From NCBI RefSeq assembly GCF_900114705.1, contig NZ_FOTW01000038.1:1-44750 (forward strand): a stretch of DNA of 44,750 nt, written 5' to 3'. Below the pieces are notes generated by a model that was not told the origin of the DNA, made no database searches, and saw only the letters and a program-made list of their open reading frames with translations. This stretch comes from Rugamonas rubra (GTDB lineage Bacteria; Pseudomonadota; Gammaproteobacteria; Burkholderiales; Burkholderiaceae_D). The translations under genes were made by a program, and so were the position numbers. Positions 23,453-30,959 of the stretch are shown here, in pieces (the first letter of the stretch is position 1; every line of letters starts with the position of its first letter).

Positions 23453-25450
23453 ATGACCCAGCCGATCCCCCTCCCGCCCCACGCCAGCCACGACCCCGAG
23501 CAGGGCGACGACGACGACCTGTGCCGCCAACTCGGCCTGGAGGCGCGCGGCATCTCGCTGGCGCGCATGGAGGGCCGGGTGTTCCTGCGCTTTGCCGGCA
23601 CGGTGCACTGCGACGGCCGCCAGGTGCCCTACGAGCTGGTGCCGGCGCAGGGCGTGCTGGCCAAGCCGTCGAAGTGGCGCAAGTTCGACGCCGGGGCGCG
23701 CGCCGCGCTGCTGGCCGAGCGCACCGGCGCCGACGCCGTCGCCGAGCTGCACGCCGCCGCCGCCGACTTCGTCGCCGAGCTGCTCGGCCTGTGCGAGGAC
23801 TGCGAGATGGACCCGGCGCCCTTCCTGCGCGCGCTGGCCGACACGCCGCTGGCCGAGCCGGCCGGCGCCGTGTTCGACCGCATCCGCCAGCGCTTCGAGC
23901 ACGCCGTCGAGCGCGAGGTGGAGGAGCGCCACGCCGAGCGCACCAAGCAGAGCATCAACCTGGCCGAGTACCCGGCCTCGTTCGAGATGGCGCGGCGCCT
24001 GCCGCGCCGCTTCATCGCGCTGCTCGGGCCGACCAACTCGGGCAAGACCCACCAGGCCATCGAGGCGCTGGCCAAGGCCGACAGCGGTGTCTACCTGGCG
24101 CCGCTGCGCCTGCTGGCGCTGGAGAACTACGAGCGCCTGCAGGCCGTGCAGCGGCACGGCAAGCCGCTCGCCGTCAGCCTGGTGACGGGCGAGGAGCGCC
24201 GCCTGACGCCCGGCGCCTGCCACGTCGCCAGCACCGTCGAGATGCTCGACACGCGCACCCCGGTCGACGTGGCAGTGATCGACGAGATCCAGATGCTGGG
24301 CGACCGCGACCGTGGCGCCGCCTGGACCGCCGCCGTCTGCGGCGCGCCGGCGCGCACCGTCTACCTGGTCGGCGCGCCCGAGGCGCGCGCCGCCATCGAG
24401 GCGTTGGCGGCGCGGCTGGAGTGTCCGCTGGAGGTGCACCTGCTCAAGCGCAAGGGGCCGTTGGCGATGGAGCCGATGGCCGTGCGCAAGGTGCGCAACC
24501 TGCGCCGGGGCGACGCGGTGATCGCCTTCTCGCGCCGCGAGGTGCTCAAGTGGTGCGACCTGGTGACGGAGATGGGCCTGTCGGTGGCCACCGTTTACGG
24601 CAACTTGTCGCCGGAGGTGCGGCGCGCCCAGGCGCAGCGCTTCCGCGACGGCGAGGCCGACGTGGTGGTCGGCACCGACGCCATCGCCATGGGCCTGAAC
24701 ATGCCGATCGCCCGCATCGTCATGACCACCACGGTCAAGTACAACGGCGTTGACGAGGAGGAGATCCCGGCCGCGCTGGCGCGCCAGATCGCCGGCCGCG
24801 CCGGCCGCTACGGCGTGCACGAGGAGGGGCTGGTGGCCGGCTACGACGAGGAAACCCACAAGGTGATGCGCGAGCTGCTGCGCGAGAAGCCGGTGCCGCT
24901 GAAGGCCAACGGCTTCGCCGTGGCGCCCACGCTGGAGCACCTGCACCGCATCGCGGCGGCCACCGGCGAGCAGGCGCTGGCCAAGCTGCTCAAGCGCTTC
25001 GTCCACAACATCGACGTGCCGGACGGCTTCTTCTACCCGCGCATCACCGAGGACCAGTTCGACCGCGCCGCCTGGCTCGACACGTTGGAGTTGACGGTGG
25101 CCGAGAAGTTCGTGCTGTCGCTGGTGCCGGTGTCGACCAAGGTGGCCTCGCTGCAGCACGCCTGGGAGGGCTGGGCGACGGCGCTGTCGCGCAAGAAGAC
25201 CATGCGCCTGGGCGGCGAGCGTAACCAGATCGGCCAGCTCAACCTGCAGCAGGTGGAGGACACCTGCCGCTTGTACTCGGCCTACGCCTGGCTGGCCTAC
25301 CGCCTGCCGGACTACTTCCCCGACGCCGAGCTGGCGCAACTGCTGTCGCGCGAGGCCTCGAGCCGGGTCGACCAGCTGCTGCAGCTGCAGAACGCCACGG
25401 CGCGGCGGCGCGCGCCGAAGGCCTCCAGCTTGAAACGTCGGCGGCCGTAA
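23453..25450 (+). CDS. Suv3-like ATP-dependent RNA helicase
   Basis: 665 residues. Walker A is GPTNSGKTHQ (about 192-201), and motif II reads VAVIDEIQML (DEIQ at 277-280, the Suv3 form rather than DEAD). Motif III-like VYLVGAPEA follows, and motif VI is ARQIAGRAGRYG (about 443-454). The C-terminal part (YLAPLRLLALENYERL near motif Ia, and later SVAEKFVLSLVPV-like and RLYSAYAWLAYRLPDYF segments) matches the mitochondrial degradosome helicase SUV3 and its bacterial homologues. It unwinds RNA 3' to 5' to feed RNA decay. The extension from 1 to 190 is acidic then Ala-rich and may bind partners. The basic tail KRRRP may contact RNA. It is monocistronic with a strong terminator. Confidence 0.92.
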   Translation: MTQPIPLPPHASHDPEQGDDDDLCRQLGLEARGISLARMEGRVFLRFAGTVHCDGRQVPYELVPAQGVLAKPSKWRKFDAGARAALLAERTGADAVAELHAAAADFVAELLGLCEDCEMDPAPFLRALADTPLAEPAGAVFDRIRQRFEHAVEREVEERHAERTKQSINLAEYPASFEMARRLPRRFIALLGPTNSGKTHQAIEALAKADSGVYLAPLRLLALENYERLQAVQRHGKPLAVSLVTGEERRLTPGACHVASTVEMLDTRTPVDVAVIDEIQMLGDRDRGAAWTAAVCGAPARTVYLVGAPEARAAIEALAARLECPLEVHLLKRKGPLAMEPMAVRKVRNLRRGDAVIAFSRREVLKWCDLVTEMGLSVATVYGNLSPEVRRAQAQRFRDGEADVVVGTDAIAMGLNMPIARIVMTTTVKYNGVDEEEIPAALARQIAGRAGRYGVHEEGLVAGYDEETHKVMRELLREKPVPLKANGFAVAPTLEHLHRIAAATGEQALAKLLKRFVHNIDVPDGFFYPRITEDQFDRAAWLDTLELTVAEKFVLSLVPVSTKVASLQHAWEGWATALSRKKTMRLGGERNQIGQLNLQQVEDTCRLYSAYAWLAYRLPDYFPDAELAQLLSREASSRVDQLLQLQNATARRRAPKASSLKRRRP

Positions 25451-25465
25451 ACCTGCCGAAGGCGA

Positions 25466-25499
25466 AACGCCGCCGGGTTTTGTTTAACCCGGCGGCGTT
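25466..25499. terminator. Strong terminator between helicase and PEP-CTERM gene
   Basis: AACGCCGCCGGGTT (25466-25479) pairs perfectly over 14 bp with 25486-25499 around TTGTTT. It can serve both the helicase and, from the other side, the PEP-CTERM operon ending at 25522. Confidence 0.85.
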
Positions 25500-25521
25500 C
25501 CGGCCGCTCGCTGGGGGGGGC

Positions 25522-26103
25522 TTAGGCGGCCGGCTGTTTAAGCTGGCGCCGGCGCAGCGCCGCCAGGCCGACCAGGCCGACGCCCAACATCAGGTAGGCC
25601 TCCGGTTCGGGCACGGCCAGCGTTTGCAGCGACATCGGCTGGAGCGTCGCCGGGAGCTCCTTCAGATTCGGGTCGAGCAACAGCACGTCGGAGAAATTCA
25701 GCGCTCCGCTGCCGACGCCGATCACGTTGAAGCTGAAGTGGGCCAGCTGGCCGCCGCCGCTGACGCCAGGACGCACGCCGAGCAAGGTGGCGAAGGTGAA
25801 GGAGATCTTGCCCAGCGTGTTGTCGACAGATCCGGTGTCGCCGAAGGAGACGGCACCGAGGAAGGAGCCGACATTGGCGCCGGTGGCGCGCAGCAGCGTC
25901 GGGTCGAACGACAAGGAGAACTGGTAGGCGTACAGGTCGGTGACGTCGGCGATGGCCACGTCCAGTTCGACCGTCGATCCCAGCACCGCCGGGTTCTTCG
26001 ACGCGTGCAGCGACAGCACGGCATCGGCGGCGGCCTGGCCGGCGGCGGCGGCCAGCAACAGCGCGATGGCCAGCTGGGTCTTGCGGGTTGTCCAAATCTT
26101 CAT
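25522..26103 (-). CDS. Cohesin-like domain protein with PEP-CTERM sorting signal
   Basis: 193 residues with an AAGGAGAA ribosome site before the ATG at 26103. Residues 1-26 are a signal peptide (cleavage after QAAA). Residues 28-150 read as a cohesin-type beta sandwich: SKNPAVLGSTVELDVAIADV, then DLYAYQFSLSFDPTLLRATG, LGKISFTFATL and GGGQLAHFSFNVIGVGSG. The G-x-T-V-x-V and FxLxYDPxxL-like pattern is what defines cohesins and their PEP-CTERM relatives. The end is VPEPEAY (164-170), a 13-residue helix and RRRQLKQPAA, the classic PEP-CTERM tail cut by exosortase. No exosortase gene is in the window. The preceding gene in the operon (94 bp gap) ends in a dockerin, so the two products may bind. 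Confidence 0.85.
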   Translation of the reverse strand: MKIWTTRKTQLAIALLLAAAAGQAAADAVLSLHASKNPAVLGSTVELDVAIADVTDLYAYQFSLSFDPTLLRATGANVGSFLGAVSFGDTGSVDNTLGKISFTFATLLGVRPGVSGGGQLAHFSFNVIGVGSGALNFSDVLLLDPNLKELPATLQPMSLQTLAVPEPEAYLMLGVGLVGLAALRRRQLKQPAA

Positions 26104-26197
26104 AACAAAATTCTCCTTGCCCTCGGGGCGTTGGTATCGGTGCATATCGGGTGAGCGGCCGGCGCGGCGCCGCTTGGCGCCGGCCGGCCGTGGAGCT

Positions 26198-29100
26198 TTA
26201 GTTGCAGGACTTGGCGCCGGCGACCTTCTGCGCCACGGCGCTCAGGTCGCGGATGTCGACCACGCCGTCGTGGTTGAGGTCGGCGCGCGCATCATAACCC
26301 GGCTGGCCGCTGCGCTTGCCCATGGCCGCCTTGACGATGGCCAGGTCGGCGCAGTTGACGGCGCCGTCGGCGTTCAAGTCGCCCGCCAGGCGGATGCTGA
26401 AGTCGGCGTTGGAGAGGTCGAAGAAGACGTTGCCGACCGCCTCGACCTTGATGCGCGCCTTGTCGCTGGCCAGCAGCGGCAGCGTCACCGCCTTGCTGCC
26501 GTTGTTGGGCGTGCTGGCCGCCAGCACGTGCGGGAAGCTGGCGCCGCCGTCGGTCGACAGGCTGATCTTGACGTCCGTGGTGCCGACCGGCGCGACGTTG
26601 GTGTTGGCCACCGACCAGGTCACCGTCTGCGTCGAGCCGGCGTCGAGCACCACCGCGCTGTTGGGCCAGGTGACCAGGAAGGGGCCGGCGTTGGGCGCCA
26701 GCACCAGCGTGGTGGCGGCGCTGTTGACGCCGCCACGGCCGTCGCGCGCCGTCAGGCGGAAGTTCAGCGCGGCCGGGTTGGCGTTGCCGGCTGCCGTGCC
26801 GACATAGCTGGCTGTCGGCAGGAACTCCGAATAGCACTCGATGTGGGCCGGGGTCGGCGTGGCGGCCGGGGTCGGGCAGGCGCCGGTTTCGGCGTTGGTG
26901 TTGTTGGCCAGGATCTGCGCCAGGTCGGGGAAGACCCGGGTCGGATTGGTGCTGGCGTGGTTCTGGCCGGGCGAACCGTATTGGATGGCGTCGTCCTCGC
27001 TGACCACGGCGCGCACGCCGAACTGGCGGAACAGCGGACCGTTGAGCTTGTTGTTGCTGAGCAGGCCGGTGCCGCTGCCGGCGCCGGCGTCGTTCTGCTC
27101 CCACATGTAGCTCAGGGCGTCGCCGTCGGCGTCGCTGGCGCTGCCGCTCAGGGCGAACGGCGTGCGCACGGGGATGGTGTAGCCGGCCGGCGCGCTGACC
27201 AGCGGCGCGGCGTTGCCGCTGGCGCTGGCGGCGCCACGGCGGCTGGTCTGGCCGCCGGCGGTGATCTCGCCGACGTAGCCGCTGCAGCCTGCCGAGCAGT
27301 TCACCAGCTGCAGCGTGGCGACGTTGTTGGCCGCCAGCGCGCCGCCGAAGGTGATGGTGAAGGCGTTGTCGCCCAGCGTGCTGACGGTGACGGTGGCGCC
27401 GACCGGCCAGCCGGCGATGCCCTGGATGGCGGCCTTGATGCCGCTGGTGGTGAAGTTCGTGCCGCGCACGATGGGCGCCGAGTCGGCGCCGTTGTAGCGC
27501 AGCTGGAACTGCTGGCCGTTGTTGGCGAAGCCGGTCAGCGCGGCCATCTGCACCTCGTTGATGTTGCTCTCGGCCGAGGAGGTGTAGGCGACGATCTCGT
27601 CGAAGCTGCGCTGCGACCAGTAGGCGTCGCTGTGCGGCTGCAGGTTGTCGCCGCCGCAGATACCGGCGTAGGCCATGATCGACGAGCCGCTGCCCGGCTC
27701 GACCGAGGTGGCGGGGTTGCGGTTGCCGCCGCTGCAGCTGCCGGTGACGCCGTTGAAGGTGTGGTTGCCGGCGAACTGGTGGCCCATCTCGTGCGCCACG
27801 TAGTCGACCGCGTAGTAGTCGCCGACCGGGGTGGGCACGCCGGTGCAACCCTGCGCCTTCGAGCCGGCGCCGACCACGCCCAGGCTGGCGATGCCGCCGC
27901 CGTTGAGGCCGAGCGCGATGTGGCCGATGTCGTAGTTGCTGGCGCCGGCCAGCAGGCCGACCACCACGCGGTTGCGGCTCAGCGTGGCGCTGCTGCAGCC
28001 GGTCGCCTGGCTGGCGGTGAAGCAGGCCGCGCCGCCGCAGGGGCCGTTGCTGCCGGTCATTTGCGCCGCCGTGTCCAGGTTGAGGGCGTCGTTGTTGTTG
28101 ATCAGCATGAGGCGGATCGAGGTCTCGTCCTCGTAGACCTGGGTGACGCGGTTGATCAGCGACACCTTGGCCGCCGTCACGTTGGCGGCGCCGCCGAAGT
28201 AGCTGGCGTAGGACGGATCGGTCAGCAGCGCCAGCCGATAGGTGCGCAGCTGGGTGCCGCTGGCGGCGTTGGTGGCGGCCTCGTCGGGCACGACGTGGTA
28301 GGAGGCGCTGCTGCTGTTGCTGCCGTCGGAGGCGGTCACCTCGTAGGCGCCGCTGTTGCGCGACGGATCGGCCTGCAGCGTGACCGAGACGATGCCATTC
28401 TGGTCGGCCAGGGCCACCACGCTTTGGCGCGGGCCGGCATCGCTGTCCGGGTTGTGCACGTTGATGCTGACCGAGGCGCCGGGCGCGAAGCCGATGGCGC
28501 GCACCTCGAGGGCGTCGCCGGCGTGGTAGAAGCTGCGCGCCAGCACCACCTGCGGTTCGTTGATCAGGCCCTCGCGCAGTGCGCCGTGCGGGTTCGGCAG
28601 GTCGCGCGCGTGGTAGCTGGCGTGCAGGCTGTCGTCCAGATGGATATACGGGTCGACGTACCAGGCGCCCTGCGGCGAACGGATCGAGGCGTGCAGGCCG
28701 AGCGGGCTCAGGTCCATGCGCAGGCTGGCGCTGGGGTCGTCGATGCCCTTGCCGGCGAAGGTTTTGATCTCGGGGTGCTTGGCGGCCAGGCCGGCCTCCA
28801 TCACCGGCGACTCGACGATGGCGAAGCGCTGGTAGCCGCCGTCGGGGTGGGGCAGGGCGATGGTCAGTTGGGTAACGGCGGCGGCGGCGCTGCGTTCGAG
28901 CGGCGCGCCGGCGGCCAGCGCGGCCAGGCCGGCGCGGTCCAAGGTGGCGCCGTGGAAGCTGCGCGGGTTGACGGCGTTGACGTTGCCCACGGCGGCCTTG
29001 GCGGCCTTGGCGGCGCCGCGGCGGGCCGGCGCGTCGGCGACGTCCTGCCAGAAGGCGCCGCTGGCTTGTGCTTGCACGGGACTGACCTTGCCCTGGGCGG

Positions 29101-29242
29101 CCACGGCGGCCGGGCTGGCGAAGCCCCAGGCCAACGCCACACACAGGGTCAACATCCCGCCCGCGCCGGAGCGGCGCAGCAGGTCGCCGGCCCGGGTGGG
29201 GCTGGCGATGGTCGACGGATTTGCGGAAGTTCTCAGTCTCAT
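26198..29242 (-). CDS. Secreted reprolysin-like metzincin protease with C-terminal dockerin repeats
   Basis: 1014 residues. The signal peptide has a long basic n-region and ends near AAVAAQ (about 50). The zinc site HEMGHQFAGNH (484-494) keeps the metzincin His/Glu spacing, with A-G where the usual Gly is one position earlier. The Met-turn is SSIMAYAGICG (520-530), about 30 residues on. Together with TYRLALLTDPSYASYFGG near 335 this is the M12B-like Reprolysin_4 group. After the protease come Ig-like segments (PLVSAPAGYTIPVRTPFALSG near 680-700; LVTWPNSAVVLDAGSTQTVTW near 856-876). The end has two EF-hand-like dockerin repeats, DLNADGAVNCAD (955-966) and DLNHDGVVDIRD (988-999), spaced 33 residues. 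It would act outside the cell on protein substrates. It is co-directional with, and upstream of, the cohesin gene. Many Cys pairs are present. Confidence 0.9.
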   Translation of the reverse strand: MRLRTSANPSTIASPTRAGDLLRRSGAGGMLTLCVALAWGFASPAAVAAQGKVSPVQAQASGAFWQDVADAPARRGAAKAAKAAVGNVNAVNPRSFHGATLDRAGLAALAAGAPLERSAAAAVTQLTIALPHPDGGYQRFAIVESPVMEAGLAAKHPEIKTFAGKGIDDPSASLRMDLSPLGLHASIRSPQGAWYVDPYIHLDDSLHASYHARDLPNPHGALREGLINEPQVVLARSFYHAGDALEVRAIGFAPGASVSINVHNPDSDAGPRQSVVALADQNGIVSVTLQADPSRNSGAYEVTASDGSNSSSASYHVVPDEAATNAASGTQLRTYRLALLTDPSYASYFGGAANVTAAKVSLINRVTQVYEDETSIRLMLINNNDALNLDTAAQMTGSNGPCGGAACFTASQATGCSSATLSRNRVVVGLLAGASNYDIGHIALGLNGGGIASLGVVGAGSKAQGCTGVPTPVGDYYAVDYVAHEMGHQFAGNHTFNGVTGSCSGGNRNPATSVEPGSGSSIMAYAGICGGDNLQPHSDAYWSQRSFDEIVAYTSSAESNINEVQMAALTGFANNGQQFQLRYNGADSAPIVRGTNFTTSGIKAAIQGIAGWPVGATVTVSTLGDNAFTITFGGALAANNVATLQLVNCSAGCSGYVGEITAGGQTSRRGAASASGNAAPLVSAPAGYTIPVRTPFALSGSASDADGDALSYMWEQNDAGAGSGTGLLSNNKLNGPLFRQFGVRAVVSEDDAIQYGSPGQNHASTNPTRVFPDLAQILANNTNAETGACPTPAATPTPAHIECYSEFLPTASYVGTAAGNANPAALNFRLTARDGRGGVNSAATTLVLAPNAGPFLVTWPNSAVVLDAGSTQTVTWSVANTNVAPVGTTDVKISLSTDGGASFPHVLAASTPNNGSKAVTLPLLASDKARIKVEAVGNVFFDLSNADFSIRLAGDLNADGAVNCADLAIVKAAMGKRSGQPGYDARADLNHDGVVDIRDLSAVAQKVAGAKSCN

Positions 29243-29452
29243 GCGGTGTCCTTTAAGGTTTTGGAATTATTAAAAAGAACTACGTACTCTCCCTGTGCCA
29301 CTGAACAGAATTGCCGCATCCAAAATAATCCTTATGAATATGGCAATGAATTGAGCGCAATCCGAGTATTTCAGAATTGGCAACTTGTCACAAGTATAAT
29401 TTCGCTGTTTTGTGTATTTTTCGATACTGTCTTGCTAGCCGCCCCACCGCAC

Positions 29453-29535
29453 GCGGCCCTGGTCGAGCAGGCCGCCGCCGCTAGCGTGCAGCGGCAGCCA
29501 GCCTGTCGCAGGTGGTCGGCGTGTTCCGCCAGGCC
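29453..29535 (+). pseudogene. Relic of a chemoreceptor C-terminus
   Basis: Frame 29453-29482 reads AALVEQAAAA, and 29503-29535 in another frame reads LSQVVGVFRQA. The intact chemoreceptor at 18983 ends with the same two blocks (AALVEEAAAA, LSRVVGVFKLA) separated by ten residues, so this is a short degraded fragment with a deletion/frameshift between them. The remainder of 29243-29452 is AT-rich and probably holds the protease promoter; I see no other gene. Confidence 0.7.
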
Positions 29536-29539
29536 AGCT

Positions 29540-30124
29540 TCAGCCGGCGTTCGCGCCGATCTTTCTTACCTGGTCCAGCCAGCGGTCAAGCACGGCGGAC
29601 TTGACATGGCTGGCCATCGAAAAATGGGTGAACCGCGAGGGTTTGAAGCCGACAAAGCCGAGGATTTGTCGGCGCAGTTGCCACAGCAGGGCGTTCTTGT
29701 AGGCCAGCCGCATGAACCAGCCCGGCGTGTCGGAGGTCAGGATGACGCGCGCGCTGCGCCCGCCGAGCATGGGCGCGGGCAGGCCGAACTTCATGTCGTG
29801 CGTGTCGAAGGTGCGGCCGGGCAGGAAGGCGCGGTCGATCAGCCCCTTGAGCTTGGCCGGCAGGCCGCCCCACCACATCGGTGTGGCAAGGACGAAGTGT
29901 TCACTCCACGCCATGTCCGCCAATACTTGCTCAAGGTCGGGTTCCAGCGGCTTTAACTGGGTGTAGCCGGCAAAGCCGAAATCGCTGTCGAAGGCCAGGT
30001 CGTGCAAGTGGGTCAGGCGCACCTCGTGGCCGGCGCCACGGGCGGCCAGCGCGTAGATCTCGGCGAAGGTGCGCGAGAGCGATTTTTCGGCGGGGTGTCC
30101 GTTCAGAATGTAAATGCGTTTCAC
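29540..30124 (-). CDS. NAD(P)H-dependent oxidoreductase, flavodoxin fold (MdaB/KefF/NQO-like)
   Basis: The protein begins KRIYILNGHPAEKSLSRTFAE, the FMN/FAD phosphate loop of flavodoxin-like quinone reductases, and continues with FVLATPMWWGGLPAKLKGLID, the family flavin-binding segment, and FAGYTQLKPLEPDLEQVLADM. The start is a choice. ATG at 30133 lies directly against AGGAG (zero spacing), whereas GTG at 30124 is 9 nt from it; I prefer the GTG (194 residues). The enzyme would reduce quinones or similar electrophiles by two electrons. It diverges from a TetR gene and the shared region carries three operator copies, so it is probably the repressor's target. Two Trp-rich loops are ordinary for the family. 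Confidence 0.88.
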   Translation of the reverse strand: MKRIYILNGHPAEKSLSRTFAEIYALAARGAGHEVRLTHLHDLAFDSDFGFAGYTQLKPLEPDLEQVLADMAWSEHFVLATPMWWGGLPAKLKGLIDRAFLPGRTFDTHDMKFGLPAPMLGGRSARVILTSDTPGWFMRLAYKNALLWQLRRQILGFVGFKPSRFTHFSMASHVKSAVLDRWLDQVRKIGANAG

Positions 30125-30144
30125 TTTCGCCATCTCCTAAAAAT

Positions 30145-30205
30145 TGACCATGGTCATATTCTAGTAAAAAACGACCGTGGTCAATGGAAATTTTGACCTT
30201 GGTCA
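30145..30205. promoter_or_regulatory. Three TetR-type operators between divergent genes
   Basis: TGACCATGGTCA (30145-30156), CGACCGTGGTCA (30172-30183) and TGACCTTGGTCA (30194-30205) share the palindrome TGACC-N2-GGTCA, with centres 27 and 22 bp apart. They overlap the likely promoters of both genes. For the reductase, TTGACC (30184-30179) and TAGAAT (30163-30158) on the minus strand are only 15 bp apart. Binding of the neighbouring TetR protein would repress both genes. Confidence 0.8.
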
Positions 30206-30221
30206 TTTTTTATGCGATAGT
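30193..30221 (+). promoter_or_regulatory. Promoter of the tetR-type gene, predicted leaderless
   Basis: TTGACC (30193-30198), a 17-bp spacer and GATAGT (30216-30221). The expected transcription start (about 30228) falls on the start codons ATGATG at 30225-30230, and there is no ribosome site, so the message is probably leaderless. The -35 is inside the third operator. Confidence 0.55.
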
Positions 30222-30224
30222 GGG

Positions 30225-30806
30225 ATGATGAAAAAAGCTTTGCAGCAAAGAACGATCGAAACGCGCGTGCGCCTGATGGCGGCGGCGCGCGAGTTGGTGT
30301 CCGCCGGCGGCTACCAGGCGCTGCGCATCGAGGAGTTGGTGCAGCGCGCCGGCGTGGCCAAGGGGACTTTCTTCGCCCACTTCGCGGACAAGGACACGCT
30401 CATGGACCAGCTGATCGGCGAGCGCATCAACCTCTGCCTGGATCGGCTCGACGCGCTGCCGGCGCCGCGGGATGTGCAGCAGCTCGCCGACGCCATGCTG
30501 CCGCTGTTGGCGTTCATGGCTGCGGAACGCTACGTCTTCGACGTGATTTTGCGCCGTTCCGGCGCCGCCGCGATGGAAGAGATCGGCCCGATCGCCATGA
30601 CCTTCGGCCGGCTCGGGCAGATCGTCGGCAAGTGGTTGCCCTGCGGATGGTTTCGCACCGATGTGGCGCCGGAGATTTTGATCGAGGGCTTCGAGGCGCT
30701 GTCGATGCAGGTCGTCGCCCTCAGGTTCTGCGCGCTCAACAATACGCTGCCGCTGCGGGAGCGCTATCTGGCCTATCTTCGGGCATGGTTGTTGCCGAGC
30801 TCGTAG
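30225..30806 (+). CDS. TetR/AcrR family transcriptional repressor
   Basis: 193 residues. The N-terminal helix-turn-helix is complete: TRVRLMAAARELVSAGGYQALRIEELVQRAGVAKGTFFAHFADKDTL (about 11-58), with the TetR signature AGVAKGTFFAHF. The variable ligand-binding half contains MEEIGPIAMTFGRLGQIVGKW. No ligand can be named. It is divergent from the flavodoxin-fold reductase across three identical-type palindromes, so autoregulation and control of the reductase, perhaps in response to quinones, is a reasonable inference. Two start codons stand in tandem (30225, 30228). Confidence 0.92.
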   Translation: MMKKALQQRTIETRVRLMAAARELVSAGGYQALRIEELVQRAGVAKGTFFAHFADKDTLMDQLIGERINLCLDRLDALPAPRDVQQLADAMLPLLAFMAAERYVFDVILRRSGAAAMEEIGPIAMTFGRLGQIVGKWLPCGWFRTDVAPEILIEGFEALSMQVVALRFCALNNTLPLRERYLAYLRAWLLPSS

Positions 30807-30959
30807 CGCGCCGGCCGCCGCCGGCGGGCCAGCGCCGCCGCGCTATCGTTCGGTGCTCCCCGGCGGATTGAAAGCCCTCGATTTTACTGGGCAAGAAGCC
30901 GCACGGATGCTGGCTGACGAACAGGTCGCCGCCGCCGTGCTTGGCATCCGGCGGGCAGG

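Noticed and set aside
25940..29956. 1338-codon plus-strand open frame opposite the protease gene
   Set aside because: Val/Gly/Ala/Arg low-complexity translation with no domain; the minus strand encodes a coherent secreted protease.
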